A stretch of 64,000 nucleotides of DNA, taken from contig NC_091120.1 in assembly GCF_040183065.1 (NCBI RefSeq), forward strand, positions 176,850,488 to 176,914,487. The letters run 5' to 3'. Under the pieces are notes generated by a model. It had not been told where the DNA came from, searched no databases, and saw only the letters and a program-made list of their open reading frames with translations. Shown piece by piece: positions 36,954 through 47,765 of the stretch (position 1 is the first letter of the stretch; each line of letters begins with the position of its first letter). Both the position numbers and the translations under genes were made by a program. This DNA comes from Periplaneta americana. Taxonomy: Eukaryota > Arthropoda > Insecta > Blattodea > Blattidae.

Positions 36954-37196
36954 GGGCATGTAGCACATATGGGCGAATCCAGAAATGCATATAGAGTGTT
37001 AGTTGGGAGGCCGGAGGGAAAAAGACCTTTAGGGAGGCCGAGACGTAGATGGGAGGATAATATTAAAATGGATTTGAGGGAGGTGGGATATGATGATAGA
37101 GAATGGAATAATCTTGCTCAGGATAGGGACCAATGGCAGGCTTATGTGAGGGCGGCAATGAATCTCCAGGTTCCTTAAAAGCCAGTAAGTAAGAGT
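36954..37196 (+). pseudogene. RTE-type LINE C-terminus, 5' truncated
   Basis: Plus-strand C-terminal end of a LINE protein. It opens with HVAHMGESRNAYRVLVGRPE, then RPLGRPRRRWEDNIKMDL, AQDRDQWQAYVRAAMNL and a stop at 37176-37178. This GxPxGRPxxRWEDNI...W...A-MN arrangement is very common at the end of arthropod RTE/CR1-like LINEs. After the stop an AAGCCAGTAAGTAAG string looks like the short-repeat 3' tail of the element. The frame is intact across the fragment, so it is relatively young. Confidence 0.75.
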
Positions 37197-37369
37197 TGGA
37201 CCTCTAAGCATGGGTGGCCTAGGGCTGCAGCGTCTTACATCTCTCTACTAGGTATTATTTTTTTTTTGGTTTGGTATTTTAAATCCTTGCTGTTTGGCTT
37301 CCTTACCTTCTTTTTGGATTTTGCATATGGTTTCTTTATTTACTTTGACCATGAATGCTGCTCGTTTTG

Positions 37370-37370
<1 letters not shown>

Positions 37371-37409
<39 letters not shown>
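37371..37409. repeat. (TA)n microsatellite
   Basis: Uninterrupted TA dinucleotide run of about 38 bases. Confidence 0.95.
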
Positions 37410-37411
<2 letters not shown>

Positions 37412-37470
37412 TCCTGTTGACCGTCCACATTTCTGTATTCAGATCAGCATTTCCTTACTTACACTATTTA

Positions 37471-37953
37471 TACTTTTCATGAACGTCACTGTAGTATGAC
37501 CTGTTTGGAACACATATGAAACAGCGTCGTTAAATAACCAACTAAAAGGAACTATTGTCGCATATTAACCTCATCTTCTCTACTTTTCATGAATGTTACT
37601 GTAGTATGACCTGTTTGGAACACATATGAAATAGCGTCGTTAAATAACCAACTAAAAGGAACTATTGTCGCATATTAACCTCATCTTCTCTACTTTTCAT
37701 GAATGTTACTGTAGTATGACCTGTTTGGAACACATATGAAATAGCGTCGTTAAATAACCAACTAAAAGGAACTATTGTCGCATATTAACCTCATCTTCTC
37801 TACTTTTCATGAATGTCACTGTAGTATGACCTTTTTGGAACACATGAAACAGCGTCGTTAAATAACCAACTAAAAGGAACTATTGTCGCATATTAACTTC
37901 ACTTCTTTACTTTTCATGAATATCACTGTAGTATGACCTATTTGGAACACACA
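37471..37953 (+). repeat. Tandem array of a 110-bp unit carrying a SINE tail
   Basis: Units start at 37471, 37581, 37691, 37801 and 37908 (last partial): spacing 110, 110, 110, 107. Each contains GTAGTATGACCTGTTTGGAA, the SINE-tail string GCGTCGTTAAATAACCAAC and CTATTGTCGCATATTAACC. Units 2 and 3 share GAAATAGCG instead of GAAACAGCG, so they are nearest relatives. Confidence 0.95.
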
Positions 37954-38869
37954 CATGCATTTTACATACCTGTTTATTATTATTTTTTTAACACAGATAC
38001 AACAACATTACGGAAGTTTGCAGTTTTACGATATGTTGAATATGATTGTGAAATATCGCAGTTGTGCAATTGTGTGCTACTTAGTCATGCGGTCACCTGA
38101 TTTCATATTGTACTGTACCGACTGTTGCAGCGGGTTGTGTTAAGAGAATCAGGTATTACTGTATTCTGATAGTTGTTGATATAGTCGCATTAAGGAAATA
38201 ATAAAACTAAATGAAATCTTGTTTTTATTATGTCAGATTACTTTATGTAGATTGAAGTAATGGCGATATAAAACCTGAACATTGGAATAAAATTAAGGAA
38301 TGTTCAGTGTCGTAAGAAAGATGATGTTATATTTAGAGTTTTAATATGTGAGTGGCTTAGTGCCAGACTTGCCTAAACCACAATTAGACTGAAAAGAGTT
38401 ATTAAAGTCTAAATTTGGACGTCATTTTTTTAAATCTAATGTCAAATGAAAATTATTTCTCTTTTACCGTAATCTAGTATGTATCTAGTCTCTGTGAAAA
38501 AGTAAATTGAAAAATATCATTAACCTAGAAATGTGTTAACTCTAAAGGAAATGATAGGCAAGTTTAGCCCTAAAACAAATTATATTTCAAGCCCAAACGT
38601 GTGGCATAGGCAATGTTTAGGCAAGTTTGGCCCTCATAGTAAAGTTTCAAACCCAAATAAGTGGGATATGCAAGTTAGGTTCAAAAGTATAAAACATTAA
38701 AATCATTGCAGGTCAGTGATATGATGACCGATTTATTGGACTAATTAAAAAAGTACAAACTATAAATCTTTGGAATACAAAGAAAAAATGGAACTCTGTT
38801 CATTATCTGGAATGTTGAAACTTTCTCCTTCCACTTTCAGACTTCGGTAATAATAGTGGTAAATTGGAG
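37954..38869. other. No gene recognised; weak 60-bp duplication
   Basis: No coding region supported. Around 38556-38665 a degenerate tandem duplication recurs (GGCAAGTTTAGCCC...CAAGCCCAAACGTGTGG and GGCAAGTTTGGCCC...CAAACCCAAATAAGTGG). Confidence 0.5.
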
Positions 38870-38871
38870 GG

Positions 38872-38975
38872 ATATATTTGAGTAAAGGTATCCCCGTAAC
38901 ATGCCATGAAGGCACTTGGGGGGCATGGAGGTAGAGCCCCATGCTTTTCATGACCTCGGCACCAGAATGAAGTGA
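38872..38975 (-). repeat. Dispersed repeat, CCTCCATGCCCCCCAAGTGC family
   Basis: Minus strand contains CTACCTCCATGCCCCCCAAG, TGCCTTCATGGCATGTTAC and GGGGATACCTTTAC. The same core is on the plus strand at 56365-56440. Probably a SINE or LINE 3' end. Confidence 0.6.
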
Positions 38976-38999
38976 CATTAAATCTTTCTTCTTCTGTTT

Positions 39000-39515
39000 C
39001 TTGGCCGACCTCTGGGATACAAGAGATACAAGAGATTCAGTTTCTGAGAAAAGTTTCGTGATGGTGCCCTCGGATCCCTTTTTGTGCTATATCGACCACA
39101 TCAAAATCTATGCAGTCAGACACACTGTATATTTTGTAGGAAAGTTTCTTGGGTTCATCTTTCCGAAACTAACCATCGAATCTTGAGCCATTCCACATTT
39201 TGTTTATTTTATGATAGGCCTATCTTTCTGTTTATTTCATTTTCTAAAGTATCTCAACTATAGACTAGTTCGCTAGTTATATGATGGATTTCTTTTCTTC
39301 GCATCAGCTATTACTCTTTCCCACTTTTCAGGAACATATACTTCTTTGTGATAACATTTAGATCTCAGTGACTTCAAAGTCTATGTTACAGGTATCAAAA
39401 CTGTGGCCAGGAATGAAACATTTTTGATTGATAACTTCAAGGGTTGGATGGTTTTGCAATGTGTAAGATAAGAAGAGAGCTGTTTTAATATTACGATTCT
39501 GCCCTCCACAGCTGT
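39000..39515. other. No gene recognised
   Basis: Unassigned DNA flanking the LTR. One TAGGCCTA octamer at 39215. Confidence 0.4.
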
Positions 39516-40071
39516 TGTGGTGTAGTAACCCTGTGAGGGTAGTGCTGCCACCAGGTTGTTCAGAGTTTAACCAAACTGTTGGGTTCGTTTGGAACCTAAA
39601 TCCCAAATCAACGCCACACTTAGAAAATGTTTAAATATGAAGATATTTATTTAGTCAAATATTCGTGAAGACAGTTTACAAGAAATGGTTCCTTAGTGAT
39701 GGGAATCAGAATAACAACTCTATTACAGATTCAATACATTTTATACTGTTGCATACAAAAACTCCTCCCGGCATACGTCATGAACAGCCAATGAGTAAAG
39801 AGCACAGTCACACAATTTCCTTTAACAATAAGAAATAGGGTCGTGTGTCACATGAGGTTACGTGCCGATTGACATGCTGGGTGATGGGTCACTCAGTGGA
39901 CTACGTGAGCTGTACCATGCTGCTCTGTATATTTTCTCAGAATTAAAGTTATAAGGAAAGGTTTAGGGAAAAGGAGTGTGTAGGTGTCATACTCTGGTAA
40001 CAAGCTTCCATGCACAACGGGCATAAGAAGAAGTGACCTATGTACGCTTATACTTTGACAATACTATGACA
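39516..40071 (-). repeat. 3' LTR of retroelement 1
   Basis: 556 bp, TGTGGTGTAGTAACC at the low end and CTATGACA at the high end, so TG...CA. Its first 70 bases resemble the LTR of element 2 (TGTGGTGTA, GCTGCCACCAGG). Bounded on the internal side by a polypurine tract. Confidence 0.8.
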
Positions 40072-40084
40072 CCTCCCCTTTTAG
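40072..40084 (-). other. Polypurine tract of retroelement 1
   Basis: Minus strand AAAAGGGGAGG directly before the LTR, the plus-strand primer site for reverse transcription. Confidence 0.8.
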
Positions 40085-40109
40085 ACAAAGTATAGTAGTC
40101 TCAGTGACT

Positions 40110-41346
40110 TTATAATTTCCGTTTAATCCAATTCTTAGCTTGTTGCTTGGTCATGGAAGAATGCTTAGTGTGAATAGATTCAAGGGATTGTGCTTTTATT
40201 TGGGATATCATTTCTTTCACGTCATCTGATGAGGGAAATAGTGTGGGTTGGGGTGGTTTATTTATAGGTTGGGTCAAGGCCAGGGTAGTCTTATCTTCAT
40301 CATCAGTTTCATTTACATTATGTTTTGAAGACTGAGTTTGATTTCTTTGACTGCATTGCCTATTTTGAATAATAATGGGTTGGCAACATGTGTTATATCC
40401 TTGTCTACAGTCTCTACAAGTATTTCTCCAATCACACTGTTCCAAAGTCCAAAAGAAACATTTTCTAAATGATGTACAACAGCAACACGTAAGAAGAAAA
40501 GTACAAACACCAATTATAGTACTTACATAAAACCATGACGAACAAGTATTAAACCAACTATCTGCTGCTTGAATTTTATCCTTTTCTAGTTTAAGTTTGT
40601 CTTGTAGTTCATCAATCCTTAAACCCATATATTTAAAGTCTGTCGTGGTTGATAAAATATTGGCATAGGGCAATGTCATGTGTAATTCCGAAAGTTTTAC
40701 ATGTTCTTCAGTGGTGATACAACAGTCTATATCAAGTGGGGTTATAGGAATAATATCTGTTAAGGTTACGTTTTTCTGTTCTATTTGCATAGAATAGATT
40801 ATACCGGCAGATGTTATTGCTTTACAATATGTAGGGATAGTAAGTTTACCTCGCTTAGTAAGTGTTTTTACAATTTTCTCTTCATTATCACATATAATAG
40901 TAACTTAATCTTGCTTTGGTGCTATAAAAAGCCAGTCATTACTCTGTGACAGTGGTATCCAAAATGTTTGTATTAATGTCATGTACCGTTCTAATGGTTG
41001 ACATTCATTCAGGTAATCATGCATTTGCAGTTGTAAAAGACCTGTGATACAGTCTTTTCCTACAAGGTAATTAATAGGATTGATTTCTGGACATATAAAA
41101 TTAACATGACTTATGGCTTTACATACATCGATATGTTTCTGTTTCATATAGACATATTTTGTTTTCATTAAGTAAGTAGCAATATAATCTGTTTGGGGTT
41201 GAAGAAATTTAGCGGTTTGATTATGTGTCATAATTAAGGGGAATGGAATAATTTCATACACATTAAACTTTTCTCTTTGAAGAAGAGGGATCTTAACTTG
41301 ATACACTAAGTGTGAGTTAACCTTAAACATGGAGGCAGTTAAAATA
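40110..41346 (-). pseudogene. Env-like protein, C-terminal part (retroelement 1)
   Basis: C-terminal part of an envelope-like glycoprotein, in two open stretches (40905-41426 and 40110-40790) separated by an in-frame stop near 40903 and further disruption. The distal piece has a hydrophobic membrane-spanning segment near its residues 85-110 followed by a Cys-rich cytoplasmic tail, matching type I fusion proteins. The upstream piece is cut by the mariner-like element at 41346; open frame beyond that point is transposon sequence. Homologous to the env remnant of element 2 at 51565-52600. Confidence 0.7.
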
Positions 41347-42678
41347 CAGGGTGTCCACCATGAACCTGACACATTTGAAATTGCTGTATAATTCATACTG
41401 CTTGGGGTAAAAAGAAAAGAATGCATGCAATATCAAGAGTAACTCACCAAGTTTTATTAAAAAAATCAGTACACCTCAACATGAGATCCTCTCGTTGCAC
41501 GAAGAACATCTAGCCTGAATTCAATTTCCTGCCAGGTCTTCTGAAGCATCTTGGGCGTAACGGAATTGATGGCATCTCTTATGTGGCCGCGTAGTTGTTG
41601 AAGATCACGAATTTTGTGGCTTGTATACGCTTTGTTCTTGACATATCCCCACAAGAAAAAGTCTAGAGGGGTAATATCCTGTGATTGAGGTGGCCATCTT
41701 GTCGGTCCATCATGCCCAATCCAGAGACCGGGAAATTGTGTGTCGAGAAATTCTCGAACGATCAGGCTCCAATGTGGTGGGGTGCCGTCCTGTTGAAAGA
41801 TTATGTTCGGCTGCAAATGCATTAACTGAGGCACAACAAATTGATCCAACATGTCGAGGTAGGTATTGCGCGTAACTGTTTGTTCTGCAAAGAAAAAGGG
41901 GCCGATGATCAAATTGTGCATCAATCCGCACCACACATTTAATTTCGGGCTGTCACGAATGTGTTCCACAATGCAGCGTGGGTTTTCTGACCACCAAATA
42001 CGCGCATTATGTGTGTTGACTTTGCCCGATAAATGAAAAGTGGCCTCATCAGAAAAAGCAATGCGAGTTAAAAATGTTGGGTCTTCATCAATGTGCTGTA
42101 GCATGTCGATAGCAAATGCCTGCCTCTTATTACCGTCATCTGGTTTCAGTTCATGAACCAACTGCAATTTGTATGCATGAAACCCAAGAGAGCGATGCAG
42201 TATCTTATGTACCGTGGACTTCGGCATCTGCAGTTCTCGTCCCGCTTGTCGAACTGACTTGCGTGGACTTCGTTCATACGCCTGTCTCACTGCTGCTACA
42301 CGCTCCTCTGATACGCGCACATTACTGCCACCATGCAATTTCACCACACTTCCAGTTGCCAAAAAGTGCTGTTTCCATGTCTTAATGGTGTTCCGTGATG
42401 GTGTGTCCTTCTGGAACACGTGCCGAAAGTTGCGTTGCACTTGAATCACCGAATTTGTTTCAGCATACCACCAGATCGCTTGTGCTCGCTCTTGCGCTGT
42501 CGCCATTTTGACTTAAGCTACTGCAGCGCCACGTACAACCTCTCGCGCTGGTTTTTAAAAATAGCCAACGAAATTTCCACAGTTTCTCTACATATTGCAA
42601 TGCATGTTACCAACTTATTTCCATTCATTGATTTTTGGCAGCCAATTGAAATGTGTCAGGTTCATGGTGGACACACTG
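41347..42678 (-). mobile_element. Mariner-like transposon, apparently complete
   Basis: 1332 bp with terminal inverted repeats CAGGGTGTCCACCATGAACC (left) and CAGTGTGTCCACCATGAACC (right, complement), about 31 bp with one mismatch in the outer part. TA target duplications at 41345-41346 and 42679-42680. It carries one open transposase gene and interrupts env of retroelement 1. Intact gene and ends suggest a recent insertion. Confidence 0.95.
41466..42506 (-). CDS. Mariner-like transposase, intact, D-x87-D-x36-D
   Basis: 346 residues, uninterrupted from ATG to stop. It would cut the transposon at the TIRs and insert at TA, acting as a nuclear protein. Residues 1-60: an N-terminal helix-turn-helix region with ERAQAIWWYAETNSVIQVQ and PSRNTIKTW (resembling the domain listed as DUF4817). 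Residues 63-120: second HTH with RVSEERVAAVRQAYERSPRK and ELQMPKSTVHKIL. Catalytic Asp153 (FSDEATFHLS), Asp240 (IIFQQDGTPPHW) and Asp277 (PPQSQDITPLDFFLWG). By my count 36 residues separate the last two Asp, not the 34 of classical mariner, so it belongs to a divergent group. Start is the only ATG that keeps the N-terminal HTH, 172 bases inside the right TIR. Confidence 0.92.
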   Translation of the reverse strand: MATAQERAQAIWWYAETNSVIQVQRNFRHVFQKDTPSRNTIKTWKQHFLATGSVVKLHGGSNVRVSEERVAAVRQAYERSPRKSVRQAGRELQMPKSTVHKILHRSLGFHAYKLQLVHELKPDDGNKRQAFAIDMLQHIDEDPTFLTRIAFSDEATFHLSGKVNTHNARIWWSENPRCIVEHIRDSPKLNVWCGLMHNLIIGPFFFAEQTVTRNTYLDMLDQFVVPQLMHLQPNIIFQQDGTPPHWSLIVREFLDTQFPGLWIGHDGPTRWPPQSQDITPLDFFLWGYVKNKAYTSHKIRDLQQLRGHIRDAINSVTPKMLQKTWQEIEFRLDVLRATRGSHVEVY

Positions 42679-42810
42679 TATTATCTACCTGAGCATTGGG
42701 AAAAGGTGGTAGTTGTAACTCCTTCGGAAGGTCACCATGTATTAATTGTTTTATCTTTGCATAGGTAAGAATTTGTGGTTGTATAATCCCTTGTCCATTA
42801 ACAATCATTG

Positions 42811-43536
42811 TTATAAGTAGTGTATAATAGTCCTACGAGTATTCATACCTAACTCAATATGTTTTATAATCATATTAATTCTGCGTATTTTTTCATTCTG
42901 AATTTTATCGTCCTCCCATTCCTTTCTCCACGTATTTACCATGACATTGAATTGGTTTACAATAGATTGCGTATTCAAAGTTGTTTCTGTTAATGTTTCA
43001 TTGATGCTAATTAAATTTGATTTTAATATTGTAAGTTGTTCCGAGCTCAATTGTAACACTCGTAACTGTTCTTTTTGCATCTGATTCAATTTATCTTTAT
43101 AGGTATCAATTTCTGCTTCTGTGGCAGTGCCAAAAAGGATACGAGATATTTCTCCCACAAAACCTAAAACTGATTTGCGTTTTCTCTCTCCATATATAGG
43201 ACCTAAAATTTCATCTATGGTTTCCTTAATACGTCCTACACTTTTGTGTTTTGCTTGAATGTGCATTATACCATGATCACAATCTGTTTTATGATACCAA
43301 GTGAATTGTTTGACTCCATTACATTCATTTTGGAGTGTAACAATACCTTGTTGTAGGGTTATGTACAAACTTTGTATGGGTTGTAAATCAATCGTCGTTA
43401 AAACATTCCAATAGTGTGGTGAGAACCATACTTCTCTTATGTGATCAAAATAAATACCTGATTGACTATTAATAGCCTCAAGAGGTACATCAATTGCATT
43501 ACAGGTGACTATTAATAGCCTCAAGAGGTACATCAA
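42811..43536 (-). pseudogene. Env-like protein, N-terminal part (retroelement 1)
   Basis: N-terminal part of the retroelement env. Hydrophobic start (signal-peptide-like), then an ectodomain. A basic, furin-like tetrapeptide at residues 118-121 is followed by a hydrophobic Gly/Phe-rich stretch (about 122-137) and a long heptad-like region, the layout of fusion proteins of the baculovirus F type known from insect errantiviruses. The frame stops at 42811, before the transposon insertion. The first residues overlap a 43-bp tandem duplication that has altered the start. Not functional. Confidence 0.7.
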
Positions 43537-43548
43537 TTACATTACAGG
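43463..43548. repeat. 43-bp tandem duplication at env start
   Basis: Two adjacent copies (43463-43505 and 43506-43548) beginning TGACTATTAATAGCC, differing at one base. 43 is not a multiple of three, so the duplication shifts the frame at the env N-terminus. Confidence 0.95.
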
Positions 43549-43716
43549 TTATACAAAAGTATATACATGCTTTCAGTGTCATCCACATGATGACCTGAAA
43601 CAGAAAAATACAAACTTTCTTTACAATCTTTCAAAATCATTTACATTGTTTACTCTTAATCCTTTTTCTTGCCCTCTTAGCCTATCATCTCACATATAGG
43701 TCTAAGTTTATTTACA

Positions 43717-44695
43717 TCATTTAATCCTAATTATGTGCACCTTAATTATTTTCTTCCCTGTTCCTCTTATCTTACATAGGCTTATGTTAACGTTTTCTAC
43801 TTTGATAATCTCATAGGGCCCTTCCCAGACTGTATTTAGTTTCTTCCTATTTTCTTTCTTTAATAACACTTGATCTCCTATTTGATATGTGGGCATTATC
43901 CTATCTTTATTTTGTTTCTCTAGTGTTATTTCCTTTTGCTTTTGGAGGAAGTCTCTCGCTTCCTTCCATGTTACTCTCAACTTTTGTTTCGTTGTAGCTA
44001 CGTAATCATCATAGTTATATACGATCTGATCTTTTCTCTGCAACATTCCCGGAATGTTTGCTATTCTCCCATATAATACTTCATAGGGTGTATGGGTAGT
44101 TTTTGTGTGGGGTGTGGTATTATAAGGTAAATACCGCGAATGGAAGCCATTTGTCCCATTCCTCCTGTTTCTTTATAGTAAAACATCTTAAATAATCCAC
44201 TAATACTTTGTGGGAACGTTCAAGACTACCATTAGACTCTGGGTGGTATGCACTTGTATGGATTTTGTTTATTTTCAACGTTTTACAAACTTCCTTAAAC
44301 AATCCCCCCATAAATTGACTACCTTGATCTGTGAGTATCTCGTTACATATACCATAATGTAATATAATATGATTGATAAATGTTTCTGCTACCATTTCAG
44401 TCGTAATGTTTGGTATAGCAATGGCAATAAGGTATTTACTTAGTAAATCCTGACACGTCAATATGTATTTATTACCCATCTCCGTAAGTGGTAAGGGTCC
44501 TACTAGGTCAAGTGCAATTTTGTCCCATACTTGTAGTGGTGTATCAGCAAGTTGTAAAGGAGTTTTCGGAGTGATCTGTGTTTGTTTTATCATTTGACAG
44601 ATTTTTACAACTCCTAATATATTCTTCAATGTCTTGAAACATATTTGGCCATGAGGTGTAAAGTTAATACGCTTGAATGCTTTGATGACCTCCAA
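43717..44695 (-). pseudogene. Integrase (retroelement 1), one frameshift
   Basis: Catalytic core in the stretch 44120-44695: Asp in ALDLVGPLPL, Asp in EILTDQGSQF and Glu in HPESNGSLERSH, with 35 residues between the last two (DD35E). A one-base frameshift near 44125 separates it from the C-terminal part, which resumes before NTTPHTKTTHTPYEVLYG and continues to a GPY/F-type module (VWEGPYEIIKV) and the pol end at 43717. The N-terminal zinc region is incomplete. Confidence 0.8.
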
Positions 44696-45060
44696 TAGGA
44701 CATATATGCATTTCCTTCATTAACCTCTTTTTCCTCTCTTCTGTTATATCGTCAACAGAATATATTGTCCTGCTTAAACAATCTGCATTAACATTCTTTT
44801 TCCCTGCTTTGTGTATAACAGTAAAGTCATATTCTTCGAGCAATAGTCTCCATCTAAGAATTCGTGGCCCAGGGTCTTCAACATTCATCATCCACTTCAA
44901 TGGTTTGTGATCTGTTACTAAGATAAATTTAGTTCCTAACAAATATGGTCGAAAATGCTTACATGCCCAAATAATTGCTAGTAATTCTTTATCCGTAATA
45001 CTGTAGTGTATTTCTGCTCCGTTGAGTGTTCTAGATGCATATGCAATAGGCTAGTCTTTC
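44664..45060 (-). pseudogene. RNase H (retroelement 1), broken
   Basis: Follows the polymerase. Contains ILVTDHKPLKWMM and AGKKNVNADCLSR, standard Gypsy-type RNase H motifs, and the upstream TDASNIALEAIL at 45076-45110. A stop or frameshift near 45050-45076 breaks the link to the polymerase. Confidence 0.75.
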
Positions 45061-45075
45061 CCTATTGGACCTTGA

Positions 45076-46312
45076 CTAAGTAAGTATTGCTTCTAGCGCT
45101 ATATTACTGGCATCCGTTGTGACTATGAATGGTTTCGTAAAGTCTGGGTATAGTAAAACAGGAGATGCAACTAATGCATTTTTGAGTTGAACAAAACTTT
45201 CTTCTTCAATTGGAGTCCATTGCCAAGATACATCCTTTTTTAATAACATATTTAAGGGTTTGGCTATCTGACTAAATTGCGATATCAATTTTCTATAGTA
45301 TCCTGCTAAACCAAGAAATGATTGTATATCTCTAGCTTGTTTGGGAGTAGGAAAGTTAGCAATTGCCTCCATCTTTTCTGGGTCTGGATAAATTCCTTGT
45401 TTCGTAATGATGTGGTCAAGATACTTTAATTTTTCTTTCAAAAATTCGCATTTGTCGGGTTCCATTTGAACATTATTTTTTCGAAAAATATCGAAAACCT
45501 CTTTTAATCTATCATTATGTTCTTCAAATGTCTCCCCAAATATAATTACGTCATCCAAATAGACAAATGCTCTCGTTCCCAACATCTGAAGAAGTATGGA
45601 ATTCATAAATCTTTGAAAAGTAGCGGGTACAGCTTTCAATCCAAATGGCATTCGTTTGAATTCAAAGTGACCCTGCTGTGTGCGAAATGCGGTCTTACAT
45701 TGATCCTCTTTTGCCACTGTAATTTGCCACTACAGATGAGAAGTATTTTGCTCTACCAAGTTTATCTAAAATATCTTGTATATTGGGTAACGGAAAACTA
45801 TCCCCTACTGTTTCTTCATTAAGCTTTCTAAAATCAATACATATACGCCACGTTTTTACGCCTGATGCATCGGTCTTCTTGGGTACAACTAACAAGGGTG
45901 AATTCCATGGGCTTTGGCTTTCAGTAATTATATCTTGTTCTAGCGTTAATTGTACTTGTTTATCAATTTCTCTTAAATGAGCTTGTGGTAAACGATATTG
46001 TTTTAATGTAATGGCTTTTGTCACATTAGGGGTTGGAATTGTATGTTCAATATTTTTCACTTCTGGTAGTCTATCCCCGGGAAGGTGGAAAATATCAGTA
46101 TATTGATCACAAATAGCTAATGTATATTCATACTCTTCATCACGTAAATGCGCTAGTCTTAACTTAGAATGTAATAAAGTTATCCTATCTTGTGTAGTCT
46201 GACAAGGTCGATATTGATTTGTAGGTAGAAGTTTTTCAAGTAATGGAACATCCTTGATCGTTTCTTCACTTTCTGAGGTATTTACACATGCTAAAAATAA
46301 TGGTTTTGACAT
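45076..46312 (-). pseudogene. Reverse transcriptase (retroelement 1), catalytic segment deleted
   Basis: Gypsy-type polymerase in two overlapping frames. 45695-46312 carries SPLLVVPKKTDASGVKTW, RICIDFRKLNEETVGDSFPL and LDKLGRAKYFSS, then loses frame. 45076-45717 resumes just after the GYWQI position and carries MPFGLKAVPATFQRFMNS and the catalytic FVYLDDVIIFG. At 45715-45740 about 20 bases that should encode the first catalytic Asp motif are missing, causing the frameshift. Polymerase function is lost. Confidence 0.85.
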
Positions 46313-46518
46313 CGGATTAAACCTTCTGCAAGGTAGACATTATTTCTTACCTGTTGTTTGGGACATATGTAATCACTATCTTCTTTCTCCGTTTGAAATC
46401 TCACAATGGTCTTACATAGTGGAGGAACACAACCGAATCTTAAGTTTAAGATACTTTTCTGTTGTGCTTGACAAATATAGTCACAGCCAAAAATAAGCTG
46501 AATGTTTGAGTTTGGTAA

Positions 46519-46806
46519 CTATGAAATGATGTAACATTTTATTCCTATATTTCCCACGTTCAATATAATGTGACCTTCAACAGGCATTTGGTTTCCAGTT
46601 ATGCCTGTGATATCCATATTTTGTTCTTTACGTACCTGTACATGGGCTTTTAGGCTTTGTTTTGTAATGAGAGAAACACTTGAACCTGTGTCTATGAAAG
46701 CAGTGCATACCTCTCTCAGATCTTTATTTTCTAACTGTGTAAGATACCCATGATCTTCTTGCCTACAGTCTTGACTTGTACAGCAACACAAACGAGACTG
46801 TACCAT
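46519..46806 (-). pseudogene. Retroelement aspartic protease (retroelement 1)
   Basis: Pepsin-like retroelement protease with the catalytic TAFIDTGSSVSLIT motif about 40 residues in, followed by an hydrophobic ITGITGN segment. It processes Gag-Pol in active relatives. Continues Gag through frame change; the stop near 46519 separates it from polymerase. Confidence 0.75.
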
Positions 46807-46839
46807 TGTGTTGTATCCTAGTTTTCCTGATTCACTCCC

Positions 46840-47765
46840 CCATTATTATATCCTTGGTATCCACATCTGGATCCTCTACCTCTTTGGCCACCTCTATTAT
46901 ACCCCTTACATTCCCGTGCACAGTGTCCTACTTTCTTGCACTGTTCACATACTTGAGTGGTACACTCTCTTGCAAAATGCCCATTTCTATTACATTTGTA
47001 GCATTTACTATCTACAAAGTGTATTGATTCTCTCTTAACCCTATCACTCCCGTATTGTGGAAAACGGTGTGGGGTCTTGCTCTCAAATCCCTTTGAGAAT
47101 GGTTTTACACTAGACTGTCACTCACAATCCTCTACTACAGCCTTATCTATAACCTCTTTCAATGATAATTTGTCTGACGTTAATTTCACAGCTTCTCTTA
47201 CAGCATCTTGAAGTATTCCATTAATGAAAACATTTTCCCCCAATTTAATTATAATGTTTTATCCTCCTTGTTTCTCTAAAGGGTCCCAATCTGTTGTAAA
47301 TCTGTTGGTACTATCCAAAGTGGCTTGAATAAGTTGTTCTACACGAGGTCCCCATTGTGTAATGCCTTCATTAGGTTTTTGTTTAACCTGACATAGTTGA
47401 GTAGTGTAGTACGCAAACATTCTCTGTACTGCAAAGTGGGTTTCTAACTTTTCTTTAATTTCTGCCCAAGTGATGGGAGTAGAAGGTCGAATATTTAAAG
47501 TTCTTTTAGCATTTGCTGTAATTTTGGCAAGGATATATTTTACAAGGGTAGGTTGCTGGTCGTTACTCACTAATGATTCTGCTGATTCCACATTATCAAT
47601 GAATTCAATAAGAGTACTTGGATCCCCCGAAAAACCCTTTTCAAATAATTTAGCGGCTGCTGTGGTAGAAAATTCTGTATTCACATTTCGTTGACTTAAT
47701 AACGTCATTATTTGTTCTTCTAATACTGCAATTCGTTCATCCGTAGCTACATTACTTTCTGCCAT
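46840..47765 (-). pseudogene. Gag with two zinc knuckles (retroelement 1)
   Basis: Capsid-type part 47259-47765 starts at an ATG at 47765 and has a coiled segment IAVLEEQIMTLLSQ near its start. An in-frame TAA at 47256-47261 and another stop near 47125 interrupt it. The nucleocapsid part near 46900-46995 holds two CCHC knuckles of the C-x2-C-x4-H-x4-C form (CYKCNRNGHFAREC and CEQCKKVGHCAREC), then an Arg/Gly-rich tail. Binds element RNA in active relatives. Confidence 0.8.

Noticed and set aside
37248-37499. Frames encoding Tyr-Ile repeats
   Set aside because: Translation of the (TA)n microsatellite.
37471-37953. CRISPR-like repeat array
   Set aside because: Units are contiguous 110-bp tandem repeats without unique spacers, in a eukaryotic genome.
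41681-42692. Several plus-strand open frames over the mariner-like element
   Set aside because: They are antisense shadows of the intact minus-strand transposase.
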